DNA from: Ewingella americana ATCC 33852 | Lineage (GTDB): Bacteria > Pseudomonadota > Gammaproteobacteria > Enterobacterales > Enterobacteriaceae | Direction of reading: 5' to 3' | Assembly: GCF_000735345.1 (NCBI RefSeq) | Contig: NZ_JMPJ01000069.1 | Span: 1-64,000, forward strand | Length of the DNA: 64,000 nt | In this document: positions 8,257-18,663 of the stretch, in pieces | Position numbering within the stretch: the stretch's first letter is position 1 | How the letters are laid out: each line of letters begins with the position of its first letter | Translations under genes and position numbers: made by a program | Notes under the pieces: generated by a model | What the model saw: the letters and a program-made list of their open reading frames with translations, nothing else | The model's database searches: none | What the model was told of the DNA's origin: nothing

Positions 8257-8309
8257 TTTACCCGCAATCGCGTTGCCACACTGATGCAACTCGAAGGATT
8301 TAGGGTAAA
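8257..8309. repeat. short palindromic repeat between ilvE and ilvD
   Basis: This 53-bp element starts TTTACCC and ends GGGTAAA as inverted ends. Its right half (GCAACTCGAAGGATTTAGGG) matches the right end of the larger palindromic repeats at 14365 and 55315 (GCTCGAATTAC..GGG and ACTCGAATTATTTAGGG). I read it as an internally deleted member of that family inside the ilv operon. A separate hairpin, GCAGGTG/CACCTGC, follows at 8321-8344. Confidence 0.5.
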
Positions 8310-8373
8310 TAAGAAATACGGCAGGTGGCGAACACGTCACCTGCACATTGACTTGATTTGGAGTGAATAGAGC

Positions 8374-10224
8374 ATGCCTAAGTACCGTTCCGCTACCACC
8401 ACTCATGGCCGTAACATGGCTGGCGCCCGCGCTTTATGGCGTGCCACCGGCATGACCGATGACGATTTCGGTAAGCCAATTATTGCCGTTGTAAACTCCT
8501 TTACCCAGTTCGTACCGGGCCACGTGCACCTGCGCGACTTGGGTAAACTGGTTGCCGAACAAATCGAAGCCTCCGGCGGTGTTGCTAAAGAGTTCAACAC
8601 TATCGCCGTCGATGACGGTATTGCCATGGGTCATGGCGGCATGCTGTATTCACTGCCTTCGCGCGAGTTGATTGCCGACTCGGTGGAGTACATGGTTAAC
8701 GCGCACTGCGCCGATGCTATGGTGTGTATTTCCAACTGCGACAAAATCACGCCGGGAATGCTGATGGCGTCTCTGCGCCTGAATATCCCAGTTATCTTTG
8801 TTTCCGGCGGCCCGATGGAAGCCGGTAAAACCAAACTGTCTGACAAAATCATCAAGCTCGACTTGGTTGACGCCATGATTCAGGGCGCGAACCCGAACGT
8901 CAGCGATGCCGACAGCGAGCAGATCGAACGTTCTGCCTGCCCGACCTGTGGTTCTTGCTCAGGTATGTTCACCGCCAACTCCATGAACTGCCTGACCGAA
9001 GCCTTGGGCCTGTCCCAGCCGGGTAACGGTTCACTGTTGGCGACCCACGCTGACCGCAAAGAGCTGTTCCTGACGGCCGGTCAACGCATCGTTGAGTTGA
9101 CCAAACGTTATTACGAAAAAGACGATGCCACTGCCTTGCCGCGCAGCATCGCCAGCAAAGCCGCATTCGAAAACGCCATGACGCTGGACATCGCCATGGG
9201 CGGCTCGACCAACACCGTTCTGCACCTGTTGGCTGCGGCGCAGGAAGGCGAGATTGAGTTCGACATGACCGACATTGACCGCCTGTCCCGCAAAGTTCCA
9301 CACCTTTGCAAAGTTGCCCCAAGCACCCAGAAATACCATATGGAAGACGTTCACCGCGCCGGTGGCGTGTTGGCTATTCTCGGCGAACTGGACCGCGCAG
9401 GTCTGTTGCATCGCGATGTTAAAAACATCCTCGGCCTGTCGCTGACTGAGACGTTGAATAAGTACGACATCATGCTGACCAAAGACGAAGCGGTGAAAAA
9501 AATGTTCCGCGCAGGCCCGGCCGGTATTCGTACCACGCAGGCGTTCTCGCAGGATTGCCGTTGGGACACGCTGGATGATGACCGCGCAGAAGGCTGTATC
9601 CGTTCTCTGGAACACGCGTTCAGCAAAGACGGCGGTCTGGCCGTGCTTTACGGCAACTTGGCCGAAGCGGGCAGTATCGTTAAGACGGCGGGCGTGGATA
9701 AATCCAACCTGACCTTCCGTGGCCCGGCAAAAGTATATGAAAGCCAAGACAGCGCGGTTGAAGCGATTCTCGGCGGCAAAGTGGTGTCCGGCGACGTGGT
9801 AGTTATTCGCTACGAAGGGCCGAAAGGCGGGCCGGGCATGCAAGAGATGCTCTACCCAACTACTTACCTGAAATCCATGGGGCTGGGTAAAGAGTGTGCG
9901 CTGATCACCGACGGCCGTTTCTCCGGCGGTACTTCAGGTCTGTCCATCGGCCACGTTTCTCCAGAAGCGGGCAGCGGCGGCCTGATTGCTTTGGTGAAAG
10001 ATGGCGACATGATTGATATCGACATTCCAAATCGTAGCATGGTGCTGGATGTTCCAGCGGCCGAACTGGCTGCGCGCCATGAAGCTGAACTGGCCCGTGG
10101 CGATCAGGCGTGGACTCCTCACGGCCGTGAGCGCGTGGTCTCCTTCGCGCTGCGCGCTTATGCCAGCTTGGCAACCAGCGCCGACAAAGGCGCAGTGCGT
10201 GACAAGAGTAAGCTGGGAGGCTAA
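8374..10224 (+). CDS. ilvD: dihydroxy-acid dehydratase
   Basis: This 616-residue iron-sulfur enzyme dehydrates 2,3-dihydroxy-isovalerate and 2,3-dihydroxy-3-methylvalerate to the 2-oxo acids used by IlvE. Cluster and metal-site residues are visible: Cys122 in [12 protein letters not shown] and Cys195 in [11 protein letters not shown]. Length equals E. coli IlvD. The start has GGAGTGA upstream. It lies within ilvGMEDA, six bases before ilvA. Confidence 0.97.
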   Translation: MPKYRSATTTHGRNMAGARALWRATGMTDDDFGKPIIAVVNSFTQFVPGHVHLRDLGKLVAEQIEASGGVAKEFNTIAVDDGIAMGHGGMLYSLPSRELIADSVEYMVNAHCADAMVCISNCDKITPGMLMASLRLNIPVIFVSGGPMEAGKTKLSDKIIKLDLVDAMIQGANPNVSDADSEQIERSACPTCGSCSGMFTANSMNCLTEALGLSQPGNGSLLATHADRKELFLTAGQRIVELTKRYYEKDDATALPRSIASKAAFENAMTLDIAMGGSTNTVLHLLAAAQEGEIEFDMTDIDRLSRKVPHLCKVAPSTQKYHMEDVHRAGGVLAILGELDRAGLLHRDVKNILGLSLTETLNKYDIMLTKDEAVKKMFRAGPAGIRTTQAFSQDCRWDTLDDDRAEGCIRSLEHAFSKDGGLAVLYGNLAEAGSIVKTAGVDKSNLTFRGPAKVYESQDSAVEAILGGKVVSGDVVVIRYEGPKGGPGMQEMLYPTTYLKSMGLGKECALITDGRFSGGTSGLSIGHVSPEAGSGGLIALVKDGDMIDIDIPNRSMVLDVPAAELAARHEAELARGDQAWTPHGRERVVSFALRAYASLATSADKGAVRDKSKLGG

Positions 10225-10229
10225 CGGTC

Positions 10230-11774
10230 ATGGCGGTATCACAACCCCTATCCGACCAGCCGGGAGGCGCGGAGTATCTCCGCGCCGTACTGCGCGCGCC
10301 GGTTTACGAAGTGGCGCAAGTTACGCCACTTCAGGCGATGGAGAAAATCTCTTCCCGCCTGAATAACACCATTTTAGTGAAACGCGAAGATCGCCAGCCC
10401 GTGCACAGTTTCAAGCTGCGCGGCGCCTATTCGATGATAGCGAGTCTGACTGAAGAGCAGGCCGCTCGCGGCGTGGTCACGGCATCGGCCGGTAACCACG
10501 CGCAGGGCGTGGCGCTTTCAGCCAGCAAAAAAGGCATTAAATCCCTCATCGTTATGCCAGTGGCGACCGCCGACATCAAAGTGGATGCCGTGCGTAATTT
10601 TGGCGGCGAAGTGCTGTTGCACGGGGCTAATTTTGATGAAGCGAAAGCCAAAGCTGTCGAGCTTTCCCAGCAGCAGGGCATGACTTTCGTCCCGCCATTC
10701 GACCATCCGGCAGTTATCGCCGGGCAAGGCACCTTGGCGATGGAGCTGCTCCAGCAAGATGCTCACCTCGATAGAGTTTTTGTGCCAGTCGGCGGTGGCG
10801 GTTTGGCCGCAGGCGTGGCGGTGCTGATTAAACAGCTGATGCCGCAAATTCAGGTGATTGGTGTCGAAGCCGAAGACTCTGCCTGCCTGCGCGCCGCGCT
10901 GGATGCGGGCGAGCCGGTGGACTTGGCACGCGTCGGGCTGTTTGCTGAGGGCGTGGCCGTTAAGCGCATCGGCAATGAAACCTTCCGCCTGTGTCGCGAG
11001 TACTTGGACGACGTGATCACTGTCGACAGCGACGCGATTTGCGCCGCGGTAAAAGACTTATTCGAAGACGTCCGCGCCATTGCCGAGCCTTCGGGCGCGC
11101 TGGCCTTGGCCGGGCTGAAGAAGTACGTCCAGCAACATAATATTCAGGGCGAGCGTCTGGCACACATCCTCTCTGGCGCCAACGTGAACTTCCACGGTTT
11201 GCGTTATGTTTCAGAGCGTTGTGAGCTTGGCGAGCAGCGTGAAGCCTTGTTGGCCGTGACCATTCCTGAGCAAAAGGGCAGCTTCCTAAAGTTCTGCCAA
11301 CTGCTCGGCGGGCGCTCGGTCACCGAGTTCAACTATCGCTACGCCGACGACAAAGATGCCTGCATCTTTGTGGGTGTTCGCTTAACGCGCGGGAATGTCG
11401 AACGCAAAGAGATCATCGACGAGCTGCACCACGGCGGGTATCAGGTGGTGGATCTTTCCGATGATGAAATGGCGAAATTGCACGTCCGCTACATGGTTGG
11501 CGGCCGCCCAAGCAAGCCTCTGCGCGAAAGGCTCTACAGCTTCGAGTTCCCGGAATCGCCGGGCGCGTTGCTCAAGTTCCTGCAAACCTTAGGCACGCAC
11601 TGGAATATTTCTCTGTTCCACTATCGCAGCCATGGCACTGATTTTGGTCGCGTTTTGGCGGCTTTCGAGCTGACCGAGCAAGAGCCGGAGTTTGAAAAAA
11701 ATCTTTCCGCGCTGGGCTACGACTGCCACAACGAAAGTGAAAACCCAGCTTTCCGTTTCTTCTTGGCGGGCTAG
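10230..11774 (+). CDS. ilvA: biosynthetic threonine ammonia-lyase (deaminase)
   Basis: The 514-residue PLP enzyme converts threonine to 2-oxobutanoate and ammonia, committing carbon to isoleucine. The catalytic domain carries PLP-binding Lys62 in HSFKLRGAYSM and the glycine-rich phosphate loop GGGGLAAG. The C-terminal third holds the two ACT-like regulatory subdomains that bind isoleucine (inhibitor) and valine (activator), which distinguishes it from the catabolic TdcB. It is the last gene of the operon and is followed directly by a terminator. Confidence 0.97.
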   Translation: MAVSQPLSDQPGGAEYLRAVLRAPVYEVAQVTPLQAMEKISSRLNNTILVKREDRQPVHSFKLRGAYSMIASLTEEQAARGVVTASAGNHAQGVALSASKKGIKSLIVMPVATADIKVDAVRNFGGEVLLHGANFDEAKAKAVELSQQQGMTFVPPFDHPAVIAGQGTLAMELLQQDAHLDRVFVPVGGGGLAAGVAVLIKQLMPQIQVIGVEAEDSACLRAALDAGEPVDLARVGLFAEGVAVKRIGNETFRLCREYLDDVITVDSDAICAAVKDLFEDVRAIAEPSGALALAGLKKYVQQHNIQGERLAHILSGANVNFHGLRYVSERCELGEQREALLAVTIPEQKGSFLKFCQLLGGRSVTEFNYRYADDKDACIFVGVRLTRGNVERKEIIDELHHGGYQVVDLSDDEMAKLHVRYMVGGRPSKPLRERLYSFEFPESPGALLKFLQTLGTHWNISLFHYRSHGTDFGRVLAAFELTEQEPEFEKNLSALGYDCHNESENPAFRFFLAG

Positions 11775-11782
11775 AAAAATTC

Positions 11783-11805
11783 AAAGGGCCTGTTGGCCCT
11801 TTTTA
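11783..11805 (+). terminator. terminator of the ilvGMEDA operon
   Basis: The stem AAAGGGCC/GGCCCTTT with loop TGTT is followed by further T residues, nine nt after the ilvA stop. It separates the operon from the convergent ilvY. Confidence 0.88.
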
Positions 11806-11833
11806 TTGGTCTTTTTTCTGTCATAAAACGGTT

Positions 11834-12715
11834 TTATAACAGTTGCCAGAAGGCGTCGATGAGCGGCTCCTTAAGACGTTTCTTCTGTACGCACACGCCC
11901 AGCTCTAAAGGTGAGCCAAGCGTCACGTTTTCAAGAACGGTAATACGATTTCGCACCGGTTCGGGGCTATTCTCCAGCACCACGTCAGGCAGCAGGGCAA
12001 TGCCGCAGCCGAGAGCCACCATCGAGACGATGGCTTCGTGGCCGGACACCGTGGCGTAAATCTGTGGGTTAATCAGGCGATTGCGTTTAAACCAAATGTC
12101 GATTCGCTTACGCGCCGGGCCGTGCTCCGGCAGGATAAACGGAATTTGCGACCAGTCCGGATGAGGCTCGCTGGTTTGGCTTCGCACCGCGCAGGGGAGT
12201 GACGGGGCGATGAGGATCATCGGGATTTCGCCAATTTGGGTGAAATCGACGCTGGAAGGCAGGTTTTCTGGATGCCCAGCGATACCCAAATCGGCTTCGG
12301 CGGACTGAACTTTCTCGACTGCGTCTGCGGCGTCGCCGGTGGTGAGTTTGATTTCAACCAACGGATGCTGCGCGCGGAATCGGTCGAGGATCGGCGGCAA
12401 ATGACTATATGCCGCGGTCACGGAACAAAACAGCCGTAACTCGCCACTCAACGAGGGCCCGTGTTGGCCGAGGGAGTGACGCAGCTGTTGGTACTGCAAC
12501 AAGGTTTGCTGCGCAAAGTTGCGAAGCTGTTCTCCCGCGCTGGTCAATTGTACCGTGCGGTTATCGCGCTGAAACAGCGGCTGGCCAAGCTCTTCTTCCA
12601 GACGCTGAATCTGGCGGGAAAGGGTCGACGGGCTGACATGCATCGCCTTGGACGAGCGCCCAAAGTGGCGGCTTTCGGCCAGATGTAAAAAGAGTTTGAG
12701 ATCGCGAAGATCCAT
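11834..12715 (-). CDS. ilvY: IlvY, LysR-type activator of ilvC
   Basis: This 293-residue LysR regulator has an N-terminal helix-turn-helix (SRHFGRSSKAMHVSPSTLSR, about residues 14-33) and a C-terminal inducer domain that in E. coli senses acetolactate or acetohydroxybutyrate to activate ilvC. The start at 12715 gives MDLRDLKLFLHLAESRHFGR, matching the family; upstream in-frame codons to 12748 are not supported. The ribosome binding site is weak. The gene is divergent from ilvC with a 172-bp shared control region containing inverted repeats. Confidence 0.93.
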   Translation of the reverse strand: MDLRDLKLFLHLAESRHFGRSSKAMHVSPSTLSRQIQRLEEELGQPLFQRDNRTVQLTSAGEQLRNFAQQTLLQYQQLRHSLGQHGPSLSGELRLFCSVTAAYSHLPPILDRFRAQHPLVEIKLTTGDAADAVEKVQSAEADLGIAGHPENLPSSVDFTQIGEIPMILIAPSLPCAVRSQTSEPHPDWSQIPFILPEHGPARKRIDIWFKRNRLINPQIYATVSGHEAIVSMVALGCGIALLPDVVLENSPEPVRNRITVLENVTLGSPLELGVCVQKKRLKEPLIDAFWQLL

Positions 12716-12748
12716 GCGCGGTTTCCCCAATTTGAGTAGGAACAGCAT

Positions 12749-12765
12749 GTTGCATTTTCTGCAAC
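12749..12765. promoter_or_regulatory. candidate IlvY operator 1
   Basis: The inverted repeat GTTGCA-TTTTC-TGCAAC contains the T-N11-A pattern of LysR binding sites and lies just upstream of ilvY, where an autoregulatory site would be expected. Assignment to IlvY rests on position and symmetry only. Confidence 0.45.
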
Positions 12766-12826
12766 GTCATCTTCTCAATATATCAATTTAAGCAACACAA
12801 TACATAACATATAGTAATTTCATCGC

Positions 12827-12846
12827 GTTCACCGAAACCGGTGAAC
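12827..12846. promoter_or_regulatory. perfect inverted repeat in the ilvC leader
   Basis: GTTCACCG-AAAC-CGGTGAAC is a perfect 8+4+8 palindrome located 42 bp before the ilvC start. It may be a second operator or a hairpin in the ilvC mRNA leader. The sequence differs from the repeat at 12749, so the same protein need not bind both. Confidence 0.35.
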
Positions 12847-12887
12847 CACACATAACAACATCCTCAGAGAGAGAACGGAGTATTACG

Positions 12888-14363
12888 ATGGCTAACTATT
12901 TCAACACCTTGAACCTGCGCCAGCAGTTAGAACAATTGGGCAAATGCCGCTTCATGGGCCGCGACGAATTCGCTGACGAAGCGAGCTACCTGAAAGGTAA
13001 AAAAGTCGTGATTGTTGGTTGTGGCGCGCAGGGCCTTAACCAAGGTTTGAACATGCGTGACTCCGGTCTGGACGTTTCCTACACCTTGCGTGCAGAAGCT
13101 ATCGCAGAAAAACGTGCATCATGGCGTAAAGCGACTGAAAACGGCTTCAAAGTAGGGACCTACGAAGAGCTGATCCCACAGGCTGATCTGGTTGTTAACC
13201 TGACGCCAGACAAACAGCACAGCGCTGTTGTTAAAGCCGTTCAGCCTCTGATGAAAGATGGCGCGACTCTGGGTTACTCCCACGGCTTCAACATCGTTGA
13301 AGTGGGTGAGCAAATTCGTAAAGACATCACCGTGGTGATGGTGGCTCCAAAATGCCCGGGTACCGAAGTGCGTGAAGAGTACAAACGCGGTTTCGGTGTT
13401 CCAACTCTGATCGCCGTTCACCCAGAAAACGACCCGAAAGGCGAGGGTATGGCTATCGCGAAAGCATGGGCTGCGGCAACTGGCGGTCACCGCGCGGGCG
13501 TTCTGCAATCTTCTTTCGTTGCAGAAGTTAAATCTGACCTGATGGGCGAACAAACCATCCTTTGCGGCATGTTGCAGGCGGGTTCTCTGCTGTGCTTCGA
13601 CAAATTAGTCGCTGACGGCGTTGATGAAGCTTACGCAGAAAAACTGCTGCAATTCGGCTGGGAAACTGTGACCGAAGCCCTGAAGCAAGGCGGTATTACG
13701 CTGATGATGGACCGTCTGTCCAACCCGGCTAAACTGCGTGCTTACGCGCTGTCTGAGCAGCTGAAAGGCATCATGGCTCCACTGTTCCAGAAACATATGG
13801 ATGACATCATCTCCGGCGAATTCTCTAGCGGCATGATGGCTGACTGGGCTAACGACGATAAGAAATTACTGACTTGGCGCGAAGAGACTGGCGCAACTGC
13901 ATTCGAAAACGCACCACAGTTCGAAGGCAAAATCGCTGAGCAAGAGTACTTCGACAACGGCGTTCTGATGATCGCGATGGTTAAAGCAGGCGTTGAACTG
14001 GCATTCGAAACCATGGTTGCTGCTGGTATCATCGAAGAGTCTGCTTACTACGAATCTCTGCACGAGCTGCCGCTGATTGCTAACACCATCGCGCGTAAAC
14101 GTCTGTATGAAATGAACGTGGTTATCTCTGACACCGCAGAATACGGCAACTACCTGTTCGCTAACGCTGCAGTGCCATTGCTGAAAGAGTTCATGACGAC
14201 GCTGCAAGCTGGCGATCTGGGTAAATCTGTTGCAGGCACCAACGTTGATAACGCGCAGCTGCGTGATGTTAACGAAGCCATTCGCAACCACCCGATCGAG
14301 TCTGTAGGCCATAAGCTGCGTGGGTATATGACGGATATGAAGCGTATCGCCGTCGCAAGCTAA
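12888..14363 (+). CDS. ilvC: ketol-acid reductoisomerase, class II
   Basis: The 491-residue NADPH- and Mg-dependent enzyme isomerises and reduces acetolactate and acetohydroxybutyrate to the dihydroxy acids used by IlvD. The nucleotide-binding loop GCGAQG is at residues 44-49. The length identifies the long class II form with a duplicated C-terminal knotted domain, as in E. coli and plants. The gene is monocistronic, divergent from its activator ilvY, and is followed by a palindromic repeat and a bidirectional terminator. The coding sequence is strongly biased toward common enteric codons, fitting high expression. Confidence 0.97.
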   Translation: MANYFNTLNLRQQLEQLGKCRFMGRDEFADEASYLKGKKVVIVGCGAQGLNQGLNMRDSGLDVSYTLRAEAIAEKRASWRKATENGFKVGTYEELIPQADLVVNLTPDKQHSAVVKAVQPLMKDGATLGYSHGFNIVEVGEQIRKDITVVMVAPKCPGTEVREEYKRGFGVPTLIAVHPENDPKGEGMAIAKAWAAATGGHRAGVLQSSFVAEVKSDLMGEQTILCGMLQAGSLLCFDKLVADGVDEAYAEKLLQFGWETVTEALKQGGITLMMDRLSNPAKLRAYALSEQLKGIMAPLFQKHMDDIISGEFSSGMMADWANDDKKLLTWREETGATAFENAPQFEGKIAEQEYFDNGVLMIAMVKAGVELAFETMVAAGIIEESAYYESLHELPLIANTIARKRLYEMNVVISDTAEYGNYLFANAAVPLLKEFMTTLQAGDLGKSVAGTNVDNAQLRDVNEAIRNHPIESVGHKLRGYMTDMKRIAVAS

Positions 14364-14364
14364 T

Positions 14365-14483
<119 letters not shown>

Positions 14484-14550
14484 TCTTCAGGCTGCCCAAA
14501 ACTCGAATGATTTTGGATATCCCAGCATTAGAGTGGGTACTGCATTAAAA

Positions 14551-14585
14551 AAGGGCACTGCATGGAAATGCGGTGCCCTTTCTTT
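14551..14585. terminator. bidirectional terminator between ilvC and ppiC
   Basis: A 13-bp stem (AAGGGCACTGCAT/ATGCGGTGCCCTT, one G-T pair, GGAA loop) is flanked by A residues on the left and TCTTTT on the right, so it can serve both ilvC (plus) and ppiC (minus). Confidence 0.88.
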
Positions 14586-14603
14586 TGGTACGTTATCGCC
14601 GAC

Positions 14604-14885
14604 TTAGTTGCGATAAAGCACTTTAATGATGTGGTAGCCGAACTGGGTGTGCAGCGGGCCTTGTGGCTCGATCAGCGGGGCAGAAAACACCACTTTATCG
14701 AAAGCTGGGACCATTGCGCCCTGTTTGAACTCGCCTAAGTGGCCGCCTTTTTTGCCTGACGGGCAAGTAGAGTGTTTCTTAGCCAGCTTCTCGAAATCGC
14801 CACCGTTTTTCAACTGGGCCAGGATTTCTTGTGCTTGAGCTTCTTCCTTCACGAGGATATGCATTGCTGCGGCAGTTTTCGCCAT
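14604..14885 (-). CDS. ppiC: parvulin-type peptidyl-prolyl isomerase C
   Basis: This 93-residue single-domain parvulin, the same length as E. coli PpiC, catalyses cis-trans isomerisation of peptidyl-proline bonds in the cytoplasm. The parvulin signature elements HILVKEE near the N-terminus, [13 protein letters not shown] and the C-terminal [12 protein letters not shown] are all present. No signal peptide is seen. It is divergent from rep across a 174-bp gap. Confidence 0.95.
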   Translation of the reverse strand: MAKTAAAMHILVKEEAQAQEILAQLKNGGDFEKLAKKHSTCPSGKKGGHLGEFKQGAMVPAFDKVVFSAPLIEPQGPLHTQFGYHIIKVLYRN

Positions 14886-15059
14886 GATAAGACCTTTTTA
14901 CGAGAGAGTTTCCAGAGGCGTAATGTAACACCTGCAAGCGCCCAAGTGGAATCCAGCCTGTGTTCCATAGATGTAAATTGGGCGCTAAAGCCAGTCAATC
15001 TCAGCTTCCCTTTCTGCTACAATCGCCCTCCTTGTCCATCAAGTGAGCAAAAACAGGTC

Positions 15060-17078
15060 ATGCGATTAAACCCTAGTCAACAAAACGCCGTCGAATTCGT
15101 AACCGGACCTTGCTTGGTTCTGGCCGGCGCTGGTTCCGGTAAAACCAGGGTGATCACCAATAAAATCGCACACTTGATCCGTCAATGTGGGTATCAGGCT
15201 CGTCACATTGCCGCCGTGACATTTACCAATAAAGCCGCGCGTGAGATGAAAGAGCGTGTGGCGCAAACGCTGGGTCGTAAAGAAGCACGCGGGCTGATGA
15301 TTTCAACCTTCCACACCTTGGGTCTGGAGATCATCAAAAAGGAGTATGCCGCGCTGGGCATGAAGTCCAATTTCTCGCTGTTCGATGATCAGGACCAGCT
15401 GGCGCTGCTCAAAGAGCTGAGTGAGAAGTGGCTTGAGCAAGACAAAACGCTGCTGCAACAGCTGATCTCGACGATCTCCAACTGGAAGAACGATCTGGTT
15501 GATCCGGCGCGCGCCGCCGATCTGGCACGATCGGAGCGCGATAAGATCTTCGCGCTCTGCTACAGCCTTTATCATGACCACATGCGCGCCTGTAACATTC
15601 TCGATTTTGATGATTTGATTTTGCTGCCGACCCTGCTGCTGCAACGCAATGAAGAGGTACGCGAACGCTGGCAGAACAAGCTGCGCTACCTGCTGGTGGA
15701 TGAATATCAGGACACCAACACCAGCCAGTACATGATGGTGAAATTGCTGGTGGGCAGCCGTGCTCGATTCACCGTGGTAGGGGACGACGACCAGTCGATT
15801 TACTCTTGGCGCGGTGCGCGTCCGCAGAATCTGGTGCTGCTCAAAGAGGATTTCCCGGCGCTGCAAGTCATTAAGCTGGAGCAAAACTATCGCTCGTCGC
15901 AGCGCATTCTGAAAGCCGCCAACATCCTGATTGCCAATAACCCGCACGTTTTCGAGAAGCGTCTGTTCTCCGAGCTGGGCTATGGCGAAGCGCTGAAAGT
16001 CATTACTGCCAATAACGAAGATCACGAGGCGGAAAGAGTGGTGGGGGAGCTGATTGCTCATCACTTCATGAACAAGACTGACTATGGTGACTACGCCATT
16101 TTGTACCGTGGTAACCACCAGTCGCGGCTGTTTGAAAAGATGCTGATGCAAAACCGCATTCCTTATCGCATCTCCGGCGGCACGTCGTTCTTCTCGCGTC
16201 CTGAAATTAAAGACCTGCTGGCTTATTTACGGGTGCTGACCAACCCTGACGACGACAGCGCCTTCTTGCGCATTGTAAATACGCCGCGCCGTGAGATTGG
16301 TGCTGCGACATTGCAGAAGCTGGGTGAGTGGGCAAATCAGCGCAACAAGGGCCTGTTTAAAGCCAGCTTCGACATGGGGCTGAGCCAGTATCTTACTGGC
16401 CGCGGGCTGGAATCATTGCAACGTTTCACCCATTGGATGGGGACCATCGCCGAACGCGTTGAGAGAGAGCCGGTGGCCGCCGTGCGCGACTTAATCCACG
16501 GCGTGGATTATGAAAGCTGGTTGTTTGAAACCTCGCCTAGCCCGAAGGCCGCCGAAATGCGCATGAAAAACGTTAACCAGCTGTTTAGCTGGATGACGGA
16601 AATGCTCGAAGGCACCGATCTCGACGAACCTATGACCCTGACTCAGGTGGTGACGCGCTTTACCTTGCGAGACATGATGGAGCGTGGCGAAAGTGATGAA
16701 GAGCTGGATCAGGTTCAACTGATGACCCTGCATGCTTCGAAAGGTCTGGAATTCCCCTACGTCTTTTTAGTTGGGATGGAAGAAGGGCTGCTGCCTCACC
16801 AGAGCAGCATCGATGAAGACAACGTGGATGAAGAGCGCCGCCTTGCTTATGTGGGGATCACCCGTGCGCAGAAAGAGCTGATCTTCACTTTGTGCCGCGA
16901 ACGCCGTCAGTACGGCGAGCTGATCCGCCCCGAGCCGAGCCGTTTCCTGTTGGAGCTTCCACAGGATGATCTTGAGTGGGAAACCGAGCGTAAAGTGGTC
17001 AGCGCGCAGGAGCGGATGGTCAAAGGACAGAGCCATCTGGAGAAAATTCGCGCTCAGTTGGCAAACGCCAAGAAATAG
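15060..17078 (+). CDS. rep: Rep, ATP-dependent 3'-5' DNA helicase
   Basis: The 672-residue superfamily 1A helicase acts with the replisome and clears nucleoprotein blocks ahead of forks; it is also required for replication of some phages. Walker A AGAGSGKT is at residues 22-29, followed by the Walker B/DEYQD box, motif IV QNYRSS and motif VI VGITRAQ. The ATG at 15060 matches the family N-terminus [14 protein letters not shown]; the frame extends upstream across ppiC but that is antisense overlap without support. Its paralogue uvrD lies at 47317. A bidirectional terminator separates it from gppA. Confidence 0.97.
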   Translation: MRLNPSQQNAVEFVTGPCLVLAGAGSGKTRVITNKIAHLIRQCGYQARHIAAVTFTNKAAREMKERVAQTLGRKEARGLMISTFHTLGLEIIKKEYAALGMKSNFSLFDDQDQLALLKELSEKWLEQDKTLLQQLISTISNWKNDLVDPARAADLARSERDKIFALCYSLYHDHMRACNILDFDDLILLPTLLLQRNEEVRERWQNKLRYLLVDEYQDTNTSQYMMVKLLVGSRARFTVVGDDDQSIYSWRGARPQNLVLLKEDFPALQVIKLEQNYRSSQRILKAANILIANNPHVFEKRLFSELGYGEALKVITANNEDHEAERVVGELIAHHFMNKTDYGDYAILYRGNHQSRLFEKMLMQNRIPYRISGGTSFFSRPEIKDLLAYLRVLTNPDDDSAFLRIVNTPRREIGAATLQKLGEWANQRNKGLFKASFDMGLSQYLTGRGLESLQRFTHWMGTIAERVEREPVAAVRDLIHGVDYESWLFETSPSPKAAEMRMKNVNQLFSWMTEMLEGTDLDEPMTLTQVVTRFTLRDMMERGESDEELDQVQLMTLHASKGLEFPYVFLVGMEEGLLPHQSSIDEDNVDEERRLAYVGITRAQKELIFTLCRERRQYGELIRPEPSRFLLELPQDDLEWETERKVVSAQERMVKGQSHLEKIRAQLANAKK

Positions 17079-17104
17079 CCGCGCGCAGCCAATGCAGCAA
17101 CAAA

Positions 17105-17128
17105 AAAGGCGACCTAGGGTCGCCTTTA
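17105..17128. terminator. bidirectional terminator between rep and gppA
   Basis: The stem AAAGGCGAC/GTCGCCTTT (extending one base pair further inside) is flanked by A residues on the left and TTTA on the right. It lies between the convergent rep and gppA stop codons. Confidence 0.82.
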
Positions 17129-17151
17129 CTACTTAAGTCACTTAAAGCCAA

Positions 17152-18657
17152 TCAAACCGCGGGTTTACCGCTCTCTTCGATGAACAACGGCCAATGGGCG
17201 TAGCTCTGCCAATGGCTCTCCTGCTCTAACTCTTCTGCCCGCAGTGGATGCTGCTCCAGCCAACCGTGAGGGACAATGACGTTCAAATCGTCCTCGTTGG
17301 CGCGCAGGCGCACGGCGGGAAGGGTGTCATCACGACGGCGGCTGGCAAAGATGATCGCCAGTCGCAAGATGCGGCATAAACGCTGGGCCTGACGCGGTGG
17401 CACGGCGTTTTGCTGGCTGAGCAGAGGCAAATCTAACGCCTGACTCTGGTTCTGCAACAGGGTTGCCAGCAGCTTTTTCTGGGCCGGAGTAAAGCCCGGT
17501 AAATCCAAATGGCGAATCAAATACGCGGCATGATGCGGAGCTTGCCTGAAGTCGACGCTGAGGCCAATTTCATGGATCAGGCAGGCGCTGTTCAGCAGCT
17601 CTCGTGCGCGGGCATCAAGCTGCCAGCCACTGGCGACTTGCAGCGAGAAGTTTTCGGCCAGCTGCGCCACGCGGTTAGCCTGTTCGCTGTCTAGCAGATA
17701 GCGACGCTGGAGGTTGCGTAGGGTGCGCTGGCGAATATCTTGCTCGATAGGCAAGTGCAGCATGCCATAAACCAAACCTTCGCGCAGCGCGCCGCCAGCG
17801 AGGGTCATGGTTTCGATATTTAGGGCTTTGAAGATGGCGATAAGAATCGACAGGCCGCTTGGGAAGACCAGAGCACGTTCCAGCGTTAAGCCTTCAATCT
17901 CGAGTTCTTCAAGCTTGCCGCAGTGAATCGCGCGCTGTTTCAGCTGTTGCAGCTTGGCGAGGGTGATGCGCTCATCCATGCCCTGAGCCACCATGATTTC
18001 CTGCAACGCCTGAACGGTGCCTGACGCGCCAACACAAATCTGCCAGCCGTTGGCCAAGAGCCGAGGTGCAACCGGGGTTATCATGTCGAGCGCGGCTTGT
18101 TCCGCTTTCTCGAAATTCTCTTTACCCAGGTTACGGTCGCCGAAGTAGCGTTCAAGCCAAGTGACGCAGCCCATCGATAAGCTGATGAGTGCCGTGGCCT
18201 GTGCGCCCGTTCCGGTGACTAATTCCGTGCTGCCGCCGCCGATATCAACCACTAAACGCTGGTCGGGACCGCCGGTAGTGTGTGCTACGCCGTGATAAAT
18301 CAGGCGTGCTTCTTCTTCACCTGCAATAACCTGTACCGGGCAACCGAGAATTTCCTGCGCTTTTTGCAGGAACTCATCCGCGTTGCTCGCCAAACGCAAG
18401 GTCGCCGTGGCAACCACGCGAATCTGATCGCGTGGGATATCCTGAAGGCGTTCTGAAAACAGCTTCAGGCATTGCCAGCCGCGCTGCATCGCTTCTTGAG
18501 ACAGCAGATTGTCTTTATCAAGACCGGCGGCCAGACGGACTTTGCGTTTTATCTTCGCCAGCGTCTGAATGCTGCCTGCCACCTCACGGACAACCAGCAT
18601 GTGAAAGCTGTTCGAGCCTAAATCGATTGCGGCATATAATGAGGTGGAGCTCAGCAT
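17152..18657 (-). CDS. gppA: guanosine pentaphosphate phosphohydrolase/exopolyphosphatase
   Basis: This 501-residue member of the Ppx/GppA family hydrolyses pppGpp to ppGpp and can degrade polyphosphate, so it tunes the stringent response. The N-terminal ASKHA-type ATPase fold shows [12 protein letters not shown] and [11 protein letters not shown] phosphate loops, and the C-terminal third is the HD-like helical domain. It starts six bases after the rhlB stop on the same strand and is probably cotranscribed with it, as in E. coli. Confidence 0.95.
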   Translation of the reverse strand: MLSSTSLYAAIDLGSNSFHMLVVREVAGSIQTLAKIKRKVRLAAGLDKDNLLSQEAMQRGWQCLKLFSERLQDIPRDQIRVVATATLRLASNADEFLQKAQEILGCPVQVIAGEEEARLIYHGVAHTTGGPDQRLVVDIGGGSTELVTGTGAQATALISLSMGCVTWLERYFGDRNLGKENFEKAEQAALDMITPVAPRLLANGWQICVGASGTVQALQEIMVAQGMDERITLAKLQQLKQRAIHCGKLEELEIEGLTLERALVFPSGLSILIAIFKALNIETMTLAGGALREGLVYGMLHLPIEQDIRQRTLRNLQRRYLLDSEQANRVAQLAENFSLQVASGWQLDARARELLNSACLIHEIGLSVDFRQAPHHAAYLIRHLDLPGFTPAQKKLLATLLQNQSQALDLPLLSQQNAVPPRQAQRLCRILRLAIIFASRRRDDTLPAVRLRANEDDLNVIVPHGWLEQHPLRAEELEQESHWQSYAHWPLFIEESGKPAV

Positions 18658-18663
18658 AGTAAA

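Noticed and set aside
9031-9843. 270-codon minus-strand open frame opposite ilvD.
   Set aside because: It is antisense to a well-supported gene and lacks family resemblance; GC-rich third positions of ilvD keep it open.
14772-15059. N-terminal extension of rep across ppiC.
   Set aside because: The conserved Rep start [14 protein letters not shown] lies at 15060, and the extension is antisense to ppiC.
15303-16151. 282-codon minus-strand open frame inside rep.
   Set aside because: Antisense shadow of rep with His/Gln/Val-rich composition and no ribosome binding site.
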